Source: Naegleria lovaniensis (lineage: Eukaryota; Heterolobosea; Eutetramitea; Acrasida; Naegleriidae). Taken from it: 41,375 bases of DNA. The stretch is taken from the NCBI RefSeq assembly GCF_003324165.1, contig NW_025407901.1:1-41375 (forward strand), read 5' to 3'. Of this stretch, positions 9,951 through 19,851 are shown one piece after another (position 1 is the first letter of the stretch; every line of letters starts with the position of its first letter). The notes beneath the pieces were generated by a model, which ran no database searches, was not told the DNA's origin, and saw nothing but the letters and a program-made list of their open reading frames with translations. Made by a program: the position numbers and the translations under genes.

Positions 9951-10918
9951 TTAATCCACCATTTCATCATCACTATTATCAGCATCACCAATTTCAGCAT
10001 CACCATTTTCCAAATAAAAGTTTACAAAATCCTTCAATACTTGATATGGATTTGCTGTACCTTGTGCAATCTGGAACAGGTATGACTTAAATTTTGGGTC
10101 AAGGTCAGCAGTTTCTTTCCAAGCAGTAATGACTGATTGTAATTTTTGATTTGGATTTAGTTGCTTCTTAAACTTCAATCTTAATTTTGGCTTAATCATG
10201 ATATAAAAACATTTCAATAAGCTCTCACAGTCATATCTGGCCTGATATTGAATTGGGTTGTCAATAATCCAATTTTGTGCATACTCTTCTGCACAAAACA
10301 CTGCTGTACCAGCAAATCCATCCATGGACATCGGGTCTTTCAAAACAAAACCCCATGTTTCGATAATGTAAACAACAAGAGTTTGGAATTAATTGGAGGA
10401 AAACTAATGGGTTTGTAACTCGCCAAACATCCATCCTTTGGAAAAGGATTGGTGTTTGAGGGATTTTCTGCATAATTTGTCATTAGACTTTATTGTCAAT
10501 TGTCAGCTCAACTTTAAACTTTATAACCATTATACTTACCAAAACGTGCATTCATTTGAAAGACGAGAAACATGACTCAAAGAGACAAATTCACTCATCA
10601 TAGCCTGGATATGGATTACAACATGAATCAATGTTGGGGCTGGTTTGGAAGAGACTTGTTGTTGTGGCTCAGTGTGTTGGAATTTGCAAACCACGCAATT
10701 GAAATGCATTGGATGTGTTGATTTTTTATTTGATGATGATGATTTACCTGCCAATAGCACACACTCCACGCATTTAAGGCTTTTAATATAGCCATGTTGT
10801 AGTTATTAAGCGGTAAGAACTTGATTGTTCTTCAGGGAATGTAATGAATTGAGGCGGCAAAATGAATGTAAGGCTTGCGTTCAATGACACAGGTGAAGGG
10901 ATATGGATTACAATAGGT
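9951..10918 (-). pseudogene. 3' part of broken protein-kinase gene (C-lobe)
   Basis: The segment 9951-10370 (minus strand) encodes a kinase C-lobe: VVYIIETWGFVLKDP at the position of the DFG strand, then GFAGTAVFCAEEYAQN (activation segment and APE region), then YQARYDCESLLKCFYIMI (helix F, like the DDLESL of fungal FunK1-type kinases). It ends with an acidic tail. The DFG aspartate appears as Glu with an extra residue, and the upstream codons (10370-10918) hold stops and frame changes, so this is probably not functional. A likely splice donor GTAAGT follows the stretch ending ECTFW. The matching N-lobe lies beyond the inserted elements at 12265-13004. Confidence 0.55.
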
Positions 10919-12264
10919 GAGGGCCCTGACAAATCCGCAGCCGATCATGCAACTTCAGGATTCGACTGATCCTGATCCAAAAATAAAAATCCAGAAATCG
11001 CTAGAGCGGATCCTCCGCTTTTCCACTTAAAGTTGGAACAAATCGAAGTCGATGTTTTGTTGTCTTTGGAAGAAGACCGTTAGCACAACAATTCATGAGG
11101 CCTTGCAACATCACCAGAAGAGACAGCCAATACCACCCAGCAAGCATTGACCCAGCATTATTTCTTCAGCATTGAATTTGTCCCAAAGTCACTTTACACC
11201 AGGACTTGTTCCGGTCCGAGGGCCCTGACAAATCCGCAGCCAGAGCCCACGCATCCTCAGCCGATCATGAAACTTCAGGATTCGATTCATACTGATCCAA
11301 AAATAAAAATCCAGGAATCGCTGGAGCGGATCCTCCGCTTTTCCACTGAAAGTTGGAACAAACCGAAGTCTATGTTTTGTTGTCGTTGGAAGACCGTTTA
11401 CACAACAATTCATGAGGCCTTGTAACATCACCAGAAGGGACACCAACACCACCCAGCAAGCATTGATCCAACATTATTTCATCAGCATTGAATTTGTCCC
11501 AAGGACACTTTACATCAGGATGACTTGTTCTGGCCCGAAGAAAACAAACAGCAAAATGACCATCTCCATAATCATTGAAGACAAACAATTTAACAAACGA
11601 CAGTCTTTGGTCTGTGGATACTTCTTGAAACGTGTCGCGAGTTCGACGTTTCTACAAAACAAAACCCCATCTGATCATTACTCTTTACTTGAAATCGACG
11701 AACAACCAAACCACCTGGTGGAGGAAGATCAATTACAGTTGTCGAATAACGAATTCATTAAAATGAAAGTTTTTATTGCAAAATCCTGATTTTTGGATTG
11801 AATCGGATCCACCACCCTGCAGCCGTTTGAAAAATGAGAGCCGCTGGATCCGGTGCCACTACGTGGGCTCTGGCTGCGGATTTGTCAGGGCCCTCTCCGG
11901 TCCGAAGAAAACAAACAGCAAAAAGACCATCCTTATAATCATTAAAGACCAACAATTTAACAAACGACAGTCTTTGGTCTGTGAATACTTCTTGAAACTT
12001 TTCGCGAGTTCGACCGTTTCTACAAAACAAAACACCACCTGATCATTACTCTTTACTTGAAATCGACGAACAACCAAACCACTTGGTGGAGGAAGATCAA
12101 TTATAGTTGTCGAATAACGTTATTCATTAAAACGAAAGTTTTTATTGCAAAATCCTGATTTTTGGATTGAATCGGATCCACCACCATGCAGCCGTTTGAA
12201 AAATGAGAGCCGCTGGATACGGTGCCACTGCGTGGGCTCTGGCTGCGGATTTGTCTGGGCCCTC
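10919..12264. mobile_element. Short non-autonomous transposon, outer copy of a nested pair
   Basis: The left end at 10919 and right end at 12264 carry the same terminal motif (GAGGGCCC, then a G-A-C-A-A-A-T-C-C-G-C-A-G-C-C block) in inverted orientation. Without the inner copy and its duplicated octamer the element is about 660 bp. It has no coding frame of note. It is homologous along its length to the inner copy at 11218-11895, with a deletion of about 21 bases next to its left end. The flanking octamers differ (CAATAGGT on the left, ATTTCATC on the right), so no target duplication is visible. It separates the two halves of the kinase gene. Confidence 0.8.
11218..11895. mobile_element. Short non-autonomous transposon, inner copy inserted in its own kind
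   Basis: The element is 678 bp, with perfect 34-bp inverted ends (11218-11251 and 11862-11895; outer end GAGGGCCC) and an exact 8-bp target duplication TCCGGTCC on both sides (11210-11217 and 11896-11903). The surrounding DNA (10919-11217 and 11904-12264) is another copy of the same element; for example 11904-12240 closely matches 11538-11880 inside this copy. Subterminal inverted repeats around GGATCC and CCAAAAAT would add to a long stem. It has no transposase, so it depends on a helper. Confidence 0.9.
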
Positions 12265-13479
12265 ATTTCATCCTCCTCGAATTCAGTAATTAATTTGGAT
12301 GTGTTTGGTATATCTTGTATGTGTTGAAGTATAGCCCTTTCTCGTTGAATTGATTCCGATATAACCTCTTGGTTAGAGCTGCACAACTTCATAGCATATT
12401 CTTGTGATCGATTATGGGAATCCTTAATGGATACCTTATACACATTGCAAGTTGCACCAAAACCTAATAGTTTCAATAACTTTACAGAACGTTGTGGAGT
12501 AGGAACGGGATCTTGCACATTACCGTATTTCATCATTGAATACAAATATTGAACTCCTTTGGACGTGTAATTTTCGCTTTCAATCTTTGGGTTAAACAAT
12601 TCAAAAGGAACGGTAATCTCGTTGAAGACTTCTGTTTCAGAGAAATAAGAACGTATGAAATGAATTTCTGAATATGTCATCAATGCGGCTATAAACACCG
12701 TTCTTTGTTTGTTGGACTCTCTCGCCTTATAAATATAATTAAACACCTGTCCAAGCTGGTCGTCCTTATTAACTTGCACTTTCACTTCCAAAAAGGCCTC
12801 AGCAATTTTACTCAAGCCATCATAAAGAGCTAGGTCTGAAATGTTTGAAATTTTAAACTTGTTTGAAACAAGCACAAAGTCCGGTTTGCAGTTTCTTATG
12901 GTCTGATAATATCTGGTATCCAAGGCTGTAAACTCAAATTCCTCAGAAAATTTTCTGTTAAAAATCTTTACAATAGCATCTTGAACATCGTTTTCATTAT
13001 CCAATTTCTTTTGTTTGGATATCTTACAAGTGACCTATTCAACACTTGACAACCAATAAGGATTCTGCACAACAGTGATGGTGTTCTTAATCTTTGAATA
13101 AAACTCACGATACGATGACGTTGTATCATCAATACGTGAAACAGTTGAGGTGTTGAACCTTTGCAAGTTCTACCTGAGCAGTTAGTTGTTTTGTTCTCTC
13201 TTGAACAATCATTCTTTGAGCGTCCAATTGCTTTGTTCGCTCTTCGGAAAAGATTTGTTTTGTTCTCTCTTTCTCTTGCTCTTGCTTTGTTTTCTCTTGC
13301 TCTTGCTTTGTTCTCTCTTGCTCTTGCTTTGTTTTCTCTTGCTCTTCAAGAAATCCCAAAAACTTCAAAACAACATCTTTGTCTAAATTCGGACTCATTA
13401 GTAATGAGAGTAACATATTCGTTGGGGAATTGTTGTTGGTATCAAGATCGAAAGACGATGGAAGAAGTGGAGTGGTCAT
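12265..13479 (-). pseudogene. 5' part of PD-(D/E)XK nuclease-like plus protein-kinase gene, disrupted
   Basis: From ATG 13479 the product starts MTTPLLPSSFDLD and continues into a charged KTKQEQERTKQEQE repeat. A frame break near 13150 and an in-frame TAG (13035-13037) follow. The frame from 13004 is then clean: CKPDFVLV, AFLEVKVQ and QLGQVFNYI fit a PD-(D/E)XK nuclease-like fold (D, ExK, Q). Next comes a kinase N-lobe with Gly loop GFGATCNVYKV, the Lys of EYAMKLC, a helix C ERAILQ and the strand ITEFEEDEM. At that point the coding sequence runs straight into the inverted repeat of the inserted element. This nuclease-kinase order is known in Crinkler-type and FunK1-like proteins. The gene is broken by insertion and point changes. 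Confidence 0.65.
13261..13346 (-). repeat. Short tandem repeat encoding a charged coiled segment
   Basis: About four tandem units of roughly 21 bases (core TTGCTCTTGCTTTGTT on the + strand) encode (K/R)TKQEQE repeats in the N-terminal part of the disrupted kinase gene. Confidence 0.75.
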
Positions 13480-13557
13480 GTTATATTTTTTTCTTTTATT
13501 CCCGCTAAAGCCGTAATGTTTATATTTCTTATGATGATAGTAAAACTCTAAGGCAAT

Positions 13558-14204
13558 TTGTTCCAAGAATCAACAATTCCTCTCAAAAGAATTATCAAAG
13601 TGTTAAATTTAACCCTTAAGCGCACTCGAAAACATTTTGAACAAGGGTTTTCTTCCACCATTAAGAGGATGACGGCTCTCATGAACCCATTTACAAGAAG
13701 AAAGCAAGTGCCACGTGGCTCGGTCCGAGGAGCTCGTAAATCCATTACTCCTCTCATCAAGGCGGAAAAGAAGGAACAAGAATATAAGAGATATCATGAA
13801 ACAAAACAAGCCGTTGTAGAAGCAAGAAAAAAGAGAAAAACAACTGATACTGTTTTCACGGAAAGAAATGGTACTCATATTCCACAACCTCGGGTTGATG
13901 AGGTTGAGAATTTACGGCAAGGATGGAAGGAAGTATTCTTGGTCGGAATGGAATTGTTATGATTTGGCTTATCAAATCCGTGCAAATGAAAGGAGTTAAC
14001 GAGGAAATTATTGATATGAAAAAATTGAAAATGTCTTGGACTCCTTTGATCCCTAAGGCTAATCAAAGAAAGAGAATTAATTATGCAAATCTTCCTCATG
14101 TGTTTGCATTGTATTGCAATTTGAGAAGAAATTTTTTGTCAAGAATGAAGGAAGAAGACATCAGGGTCTATGAATATTGTCTGCCATATTGTTTCAGGCC
14201 ATGA
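13558..14204 (+). pseudogene. Basic protein of unknown family, frame-broken
   Basis: A lysine/arginine-rich frame runs from 13558 (or from Met at 13669) to 13962. A second frame, 13923-14204, continues with the same character (GIVMIWLIKSVQMKG, RKRINYANLPHVFALYCNLR). The switch near 13935-13960 suggests one original protein of about 215 residues split by a one- or two-base change. I recognise no domain. It overlaps the 3' end of the membrane-protein pseudogene on the other strand by about 11 bases, and its 5' end faces the kinase gene. Confidence 0.35.
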
Positions 14205-15388
14205 GAGTCATTGACGAAATTAAGAAGGACAATAGTGGTACCCTTGCAAAGTTGTACGTGTTGGACAAGTCAGGAAGTGTACAATTCAGTTTGGATTCAA
14301 AAGAGGATCCTCGATTTCTGCCAAACCATTTCTTTCCGTTCGCCACAAACAATTTCTGCATTTCCTCCACTCTTGGATGCGTCATCAAGAACATGATCAC
14401 TAATGCCGCAATGGTTGAATTATGCAAAGCATAAAATCCTAACGCCACATACTTGTTCAAGAAATACAATGGAATGCATGAAACTGCCACAAATTGACCC
14501 CCCATCGAGACTGAAATGGCCATCAAGATTTGAATGACCTTCTTCAATGCATGTTGTTTCATTTGAATAATTTTCAATTGCTCTCCCGTGTAGACTTGTT
14601 CAGCGTGATCATCTCGTTGTTGCTGATGTTCTTGCTGAAGAAAGATTTCTGACGTGATGTCAGATGCAGGAGTTTGTGGAGAACTCGTAATTTCACAGAA
14701 TTCACAATCTGTGGATTCATATTTTCATGATTATTAGGTTTGTTGAAATAATTATGAACACTCATTCGCTCGTCCTTCACCTGCTTTTAAGGCTTTCATA
14801 ATTTTTGCAGCATTGGTCTATCAGTAGCCACACAAACACGAATTTAGCGAGATTTTCATTTGTGGTTGGAATAAATTGAATGTTTGCACTACTTACAAAC
14901 AAGATGAGAAACAGTAGAGTTGTCTCAAACATGAATAGTAAGGTCGAAAAGAAGAATATGGCCTATTCGAATGATTTTAACAGTTTCGTGTCTCCCAATA
15001 CTGCTTTCAAAATTTCCATAACCAATAACAGAAGAGCCATCAGAGTAGTCATAACAATGACAAGAATTTGAAACACGATACAATATCTTACAATTTTAAA
15101 TCTCTTCTCTGGGGTGGCTCCAATATCCTTTGAAGATCGAACACTATTAGGGTACAATTTTCATTAATTGTTATCAATTGTTGTTGTTGATTTCCTCATA
15201 ACAAAATACCTACAATACCATAATTATGGCAATGTTGGAAATTAAGAAAAATTCGACAAACGTGACCCAGCATGTGATACTTGGGTCAACTCCTTTCAAC
15301 ACTCCATACACGATATTGGCTGTTATTACTTACGAGGCGGTCAAAGAACTAAATTCGGCTCCCAAACGTGTCATCACCACACAAAGTG
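14194..15388 (-). pseudogene. Decayed multi-spanning membrane protein gene
   Basis: Reading the minus strand from 15388 down, several hydrophobic helices appear: VITANIVYGVL, VEFFLISNIAIIM, IVRYCIVFQILVIVMTTLMALLLL, AIFFFSTLLFMFETTLLFLILF, VIQILMAISVSMGGQFVAVS and GFYALHNSTIAALVIMFLM. They lie in two or three frames with likely introns (for example one ending just before 15128). In-frame stops interrupt the reading at 15330-15332 and 14963-14965. The last exon (14194 to about 14700) is clean and ends with a stop. The 5' part is cut off exactly where the 3.4-kb transposon begins (15389). The receptor or transporter class cannot be told. Confidence 0.45.
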
Positions 15389-15562
15389 CAGGGAGGGTGA
15401 GCCAGATAGAAAAAGCTTCGTAGGCAACCAGCCTATACCCAACCATTCTTGGCGACGTTGACGAACTCAAGTGTCATCACGAAAATAAACATCTCCAACC
15501 AAAAAAAATGCCTACAGCAAACAAAACGTTCTGGCAGAAGCTGAGTGATCAACACAACCACA
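15389..15562. repeat. Left terminal inverted repeat of the 3.4-kb transposon
   Basis: 174 bases, matching the reverse complement of 18637-18799. It includes the leader, the start codon at 15508 and the first 18 codons of the transposase gene. Confidence 0.9.
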
Positions 15563-18540
15563 ATGCTCCCGATATTCGTTCAACTGCTTCAATAATGCCG
15601 TCAGTAAAGAAAAGAGTTTATTTTGAAGATCAACCGTTCATGGTTGAAAATATTACACCAGCTACTAATGTTAGTTATGAAGAGTGCTATTCCGAACTGA
15701 AATACGTTTGCAGAGGTATAAATCGGAACAATTATTCTAAATTATTAACAGGAAAACAAATTTATAATTGCGATTATGACATAATTGGCGTTATTCGAGA
15801 CGAACTCACCTTAGAATCAGCATGTTGTTCAAAATATTGTAGTATTTTTCAAAATCAGTGTCGTCAATGTAGTGAATTGGAAAAACACCTAGTTTCAATC
15901 ATGGAAAATAGGCATGATATATTTGAAATGCTATTGAAAGGAATTTTACCACAACCCAAGCAATTAATATCATTTCCATTATTGATGTATGAGTTATTGT
16001 GTAAACTTGTGCCATTTATACCAGTCAGCCAAGATGAACACAAACTTTTAACAGTGTTTAGAAAAGCTCAAACTTCATACAATGAAGCATTGTCGACACA
16101 ATACAACAACAAACAAATTACGAACAATGAACACCGTGATACACAAGCTTTGAAGGTTCCAAGGTCAAGCTTTACTCCATTCTTAGAGACATTTTTTGGA
16201 TCCTTTATATTCAATCAGTTGCAAAATTATACAAAGAATCCATTTCATCACAAATATTCAGAGGTTGAAAGAAGATATTGGGTTGTGATGAAATATTATT
16301 GTGGAAAACAATTTTTCATCAGAATGGGAGGAGAGCGCAATCAAAATATTGAACGGAATAATTTTAATCATTTAAAATATAATCTAATTATACCAAGTTG
16401 GAATACTGTTAAACAATGGACACCTGCTGGTTGTTATGGTATGATTCCCGACATCACACTTACCCTAAAGAACATGTTACTGCCTGACTCTTGTAAAGAT
16501 ACATGTATCTCGTTTGATGGAATGAAAGTGTTTAAACATTTTGATGTTTTGGGAGATCAAATTGTTGGAAGTGAAAAATATTGTTACACTGTTGAAGACG
16601 TGAAACAATTTGGTGTTAAACATCTAATAGACCAAATGATTTTATTTTCTATTAATGCCATCGATAATTCATGGCATTTACCGCTGGGTTGGTTTGGAGT
16701 TAGTTCTGAAACAGACGTACTTGAATTTGTCACTAGCAAAATACTTTATTTCAAAGAGTTGCTCCAAGAATCTGTAACAATTGTGTGTGGATGTTCTGAT
16801 GCAGAAATTGATGCACATGCTGTGCAAACAATTATTAGAAAAAAACACAAAGACTTCATTTTCGTCAATGATTACGTTCACAATTTCAAAAATCAACGAA
16901 ATGTATTATTTAATGGAACAATATTGCACGAGAAAATCTCAATGCAGACCATAATTTATTACATGATACAACATAGGACATTGTATCGATTACTCGACAG
17001 AGAAGAAGTTGATCCTACGGATATTATGAATTTGAAATCATGTCTAAATTTAACAGAACGACCTGTATTGCAAGAATTACGTAAAATTGGCACTATAGAG
17101 GCAAATAGTGTTGCTGGTTACCTTGAATTAATTCGTGATATTTATGACTGCATTAATGATAACAGTCCGGATATAATTGATATTTTGAGTGAAAGCAAAA
17201 CAATTTTCGAAAAATTACCCAATTATCCCAAAAAAACGAAGAAAATATGTGTTCACACACTTGAAGGATTTCTTGCATTAGCGTCTCGGTTTCCAAATTT
17301 CAAACCCAGTTGCATTACAACAAATTATGAAGAGCTACTCTTTTCAATAATTCGAGGAATGTTTCCCAAGCCAACAACCAAACAATTTTGCCAAAGCGCA
17401 CTATTTTCATTCTATATATTTTTAATATTACATTCCACTGACGATGTTCGTGGGTTCTCACTCCCAGATATTCCATTAACTGATCATTATTTTGGTATGA
17501 AATTGGTTATCAAGATTTTACCAACTCTTCCTGGTCGAATTGTACTTGATAGAAATGTCAAGAAAAAAACTTGCAAAGAATTACAAATTATTAATCAAAA
17601 CGTAGCCACTTACTCAAGAAAAACTACGTTGAGGGCTGAAGTGTGTGCTCCTAAATGTATATATTTATGCTGCCCTGTTTCTGGATGTAAAAAACAAAAA
17701 CCATATATTATCAAAGGGTCTTTTACAAATCATTTGAAAGCTAAACATCAATTTTCAGACGAAGAAGCAGAAGCAACAGTTGCTCAATTAGAATGTTTGC
17801 AATTTTCTGCTCAATTAGAAAAAGATGTTGCTTTTAGGAAACAAAGTTGCAAAAACAATGAGAATATTATTGTACAACACAAACCACCTTACCTGATTTC
17901 AAAATTCAAAAACAGGTTGACTATTCAATATAATTTTGCACCTCTTAAATCAATTCCCACGCCTCACTGTATCAATCAAGAGACAAGACGACCATTGAAC
18001 TTCTTTGTGCTAGATTTAGAAACAACAGGATTTTCTCCAAAATGCAACTCCATAATTCAATTTGCAATGTTATCATTATTTAGTAATGAATTACATTCCA
18101 TATTTGTATCCCCTAGTGGTGTGTGGAGTTCTATTGCATTACAAATGCACGAAACTAAATTTCAGATTTTGGATGAAAGTGAAACATTGCAAAACATGAT
18201 TCCTAAAATTTGTAATTATTTGACTAGGAATGACACTGCTGATGTGATGTTGTTGGTTCATTCAACTGGTTTGGACAAGGCTTTCTTTAGTGCTGCAATT
18301 GCACCACTTAAACTCCGATCAACAATTTACTATTGTTCTACTATGCAAAAAAACTTGCTTGGAAAAAAGGGATTAGAAAACCACTTTAGAGAAAAAGTAT
18401 GTGACTCTCTTCCCGGAATAGCACATAATGCCGTTGTGGATGTGCTTATGTTGTATGATTTGCTGTTGTCGAAGTTTGGGAACGATCAAGAAATTGTGAA
18501 GGCCATCGGAAAAGCAGAATGTACAACAATAGACGACTAG
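15508..18540 (+). CDS. P-element/THAP9-like transposase fused to C2H2 finger and DEDDh exonuclease
   Basis: The 1010-residue frame is uninterrupted. The central part has features of the P-element/THAP9 RNase-H-like core: CISFDGMKV (D337), HLPLGWFG, VCGCSDAE (D431), then VNDYVHNFKNQRN (452-464, like the FxDxxHxxKxxRN motif), and ITTNYEELLFSIIRG with PTTKQF (603-625; E608/E609 as the likely catalytic Glu). A C2H2 finger follows (C722, C727, H742, H747). Residues 830-1000 form a DnaQ-like DEDDh exonuclease with FVLDLETTGF (D836, E838), LDKAFF (D923) and IAHNAVVD (H973, D978), so the active site is complete. No N-terminal THAP finger is obvious. The ATG lies inside the left inverted repeat. Transposase function is inferred from motifs and from the flanking inverted ends; what the exonuclease does is unknown. 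Confidence 0.8.
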   Translation: MPTANKTFWQKLSDQHNHNAPDIRSTASIMPSVKKRVYFEDQPFMVENITPATNVSYEECYSELKYVCRGINRNNYSKLLTGKQIYNCDYDIIGVIRDELTLESACCSKYCSIFQNQCRQCSELEKHLVSIMENRHDIFEMLLKGILPQPKQLISFPLLMYELLCKLVPFIPVSQDEHKLLTVFRKAQTSYNEALSTQYNNKQITNNEHRDTQALKVPRSSFTPFLETFFGSFIFNQLQNYTKNPFHHKYSEVERRYWVVMKYYCGKQFFIRMGGERNQNIERNNFNHLKYNLIIPSWNTVKQWTPAGCYGMIPDITLTLKNMLLPDSCKDTCISFDGMKVFKHFDVLGDQIVGSEKYCYTVEDVKQFGVKHLIDQMILFSINAIDNSWHLPLGWFGVSSETDVLEFVTSKILYFKELLQESVTIVCGCSDAEIDAHAVQTIIRKKHKDFIFVNDYVHNFKNQRNVLFNGTILHEKISMQTIIYYMIQHRTLYRLLDREEVDPTDIMNLKSCLNLTERPVLQELRKIGTIEANSVAGYLELIRDIYDCINDNSPDIIDILSESKTIFEKLPNYPKKTKKICVHTLEGFLALASRFPNFKPSCITTNYEELLFSIIRGMFPKPTTKQFCQSALFSFYIFLILHSTDDVRGFSLPDIPLTDHYFGMKLVIKILPTLPGRIVLDRNVKKKTCKELQIINQNVATYSRKTTLRAEVCAPKCIYLCCPVSGCKKQKPYIIKGSFTNHLKAKHQFSDEEAEATVAQLECLQFSAQLEKDVAFRKQSCKNNENIIVQHKPPYLISKFKNRLTIQYNFAPLKSIPTPHCINQETRRPLNFFVLDLETTGFSPKCNSIIQFAMLSLFSNELHSIFVSPSGVWSSIALQMHETKFQILDESETLQNMIPKICNYLTRNDTADVMLLVHSTGLDKAFFSAAIAPLKLRSTIYYCSTMQKNLLGKKGLENHFREKVCDSLPGIAHNAVVDVLMLYDLLLSKFGNDQEIVKAIGKAECTTIDD

Positions 18541-18636
18541 GAATTCCACTGATGGTTTGTTCAGTTCGATGAATTGTTTTCTCTGTTTCCTACTCTGGTT
18601 TGCGTGTTGTTTTGTTGAAGTGAAGAAACTTGCTGA

Positions 18637-18799
18637 TGTGGTTGTGTTGATCACTCAGCTTCTGCCAGAACGTTTTGTTTGCTGTAGGCATTTTTTTTGG
18701 TTGGAGATGTTTATTTTCGTGATGACACTTGAGTTCGTCAACGTCGCCAAGAATGGTTGGGTATAGGCTGGTTGCCTACGCTTTGGCTCACCCTCCCTG
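18637..18799. repeat. Right terminal inverted repeat of the 3.4-kb transposon
   Basis: 163 bases. Reverse-complemented, it equals the left end, including a copy of the transposase start codon and first codons that point into the element. Confidence 0.9.
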
Positions 18800-19851
18800 G
18801 TTACACGTTCAACCAAAATAAAAAATGAAAAACCATAATTTTCCAAATAAAAAAATGATGCCTCACAGCCTTTACATGCTCACGAAGAAGGCAAATTTTT
18901 CAAAAACAGTTCTAGTCCAGGGAATCTCGCGTTGTTATTGATCGTCAAGTGAAACACGCGATTGCTAATTGCAAACTGTCCCAATTACTCTACCAACCAC
19001 TGCCGTAAAGGTGGTGGGTGGTAATTTTTGGACTCTGAAAGCTCTTCAGAGTAATCAACAAGAGAAAATTAAAGATGATGATGGAGAGGAAGGAGGCTTG
19101 AAAAGGGCAACAGCTCGCATCGCCCTGTAACTCTTTTCCAACCAAGAGGTTGTTTTCATCTTGGATTTCATCAAGATCAATTTAACAAAAAAAATTGTGG
19201 TCATTCGTGTATTAATGGGCTTATTTCATTCCAAGAGATCACCATCTCATTCCACTCTAGCGACATGCGAAATGCAGCAGCAAAAATCCACCTCGAATCC
19301 ATCCACATTTGAGCATGACGAGGAGGCAAAGAATACATTGAACTCTTCACATCAACCCATTGCTCAAGATTCAACGCGAAGAACCAGTGTGGACATTGTG
19401 CGGGGGCAAGCTTCAAGAGTTTGATTTTAAGATCTTTGTACAAACTTTGTAACAAGTTGACAAGCTTGTCAGTTCATTACAAGTAAAACATGTCCATCAG
19501 TTGCTTCATGACAATTTGCATTCTGTCACTCACTCTCAATGCACATCCATCGTCATGATGTTCTGAATATTGATGATGGTTGTAATTATGAAAAATCATA
19601 AGCGCGGGAGTGTCTGGGACTTGGTCGCTGAAACAACTACAATTTTTCTAAAGTCCCAAAAAAAACGCGTACACTTCCTAAAAGCGGGTTCAGAACGATC
19701 ATCATCAATTGATATCGGGGAGAGACACCTCACGACTACTACAACAATAACAACAACTCATTATCACATCAACCATCATCATCATTATTGAATCTAAGAA
19801 ACTACCCATCAGTTTTTATCAAATTTTCAAACACTTACATTAATTCTCCAC
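18800..19851. other. Intergenic region without a supported gene
   Basis: About 1.05 kb between the transposon and the Tubby gene. It holds only short frames; one at 19161-19424 could encode an 87-residue polar peptide, but nothing supports it. The last 150 bases, with CAA and ATC repeats, are likely Tubby promoter and leader. No tRNA or other RNA gene was recognised. Confidence 0.5.

Larger units (their letters stand above)
15389..18799 (+). mobile_element. Complete P-like DNA transposon with long inverted ends
   Basis: The element is 3411 bp. The left inverted repeat is 15389-15562 and the right is 18637-18799; both begin CAGGGAGGGTGAGCCA from the outside. The left arm has two short extra stretches near its tip; inward of these about 143 bases are identical between the arms, which suggests recent activity. 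No matching flanking octamers are visible (ACAAAGTG on the left, GTTACACG on the right). One intact ORF (15508-18540) encodes the transposase. The element interrupts a membrane-protein pseudogene on its left side. Confidence 0.9.

Noticed and set aside
11147-12042. Short open frames inside the short transposons (for example 11412-11789)
   Set aside because: They read through the inverted repeats and subterminal repeats, differ between the two copies and show no domain.
15389-18799. hAT superfamily assignment for the 3.4-kb transposon
   Set aside because: Ends starting CAGGG recall hAT, but the ORF shows the HxxKxxRN-like and LExxFSxIR-PT motifs of P/THAP9 transposases, and no 8-bp duplication is visible to argue from.
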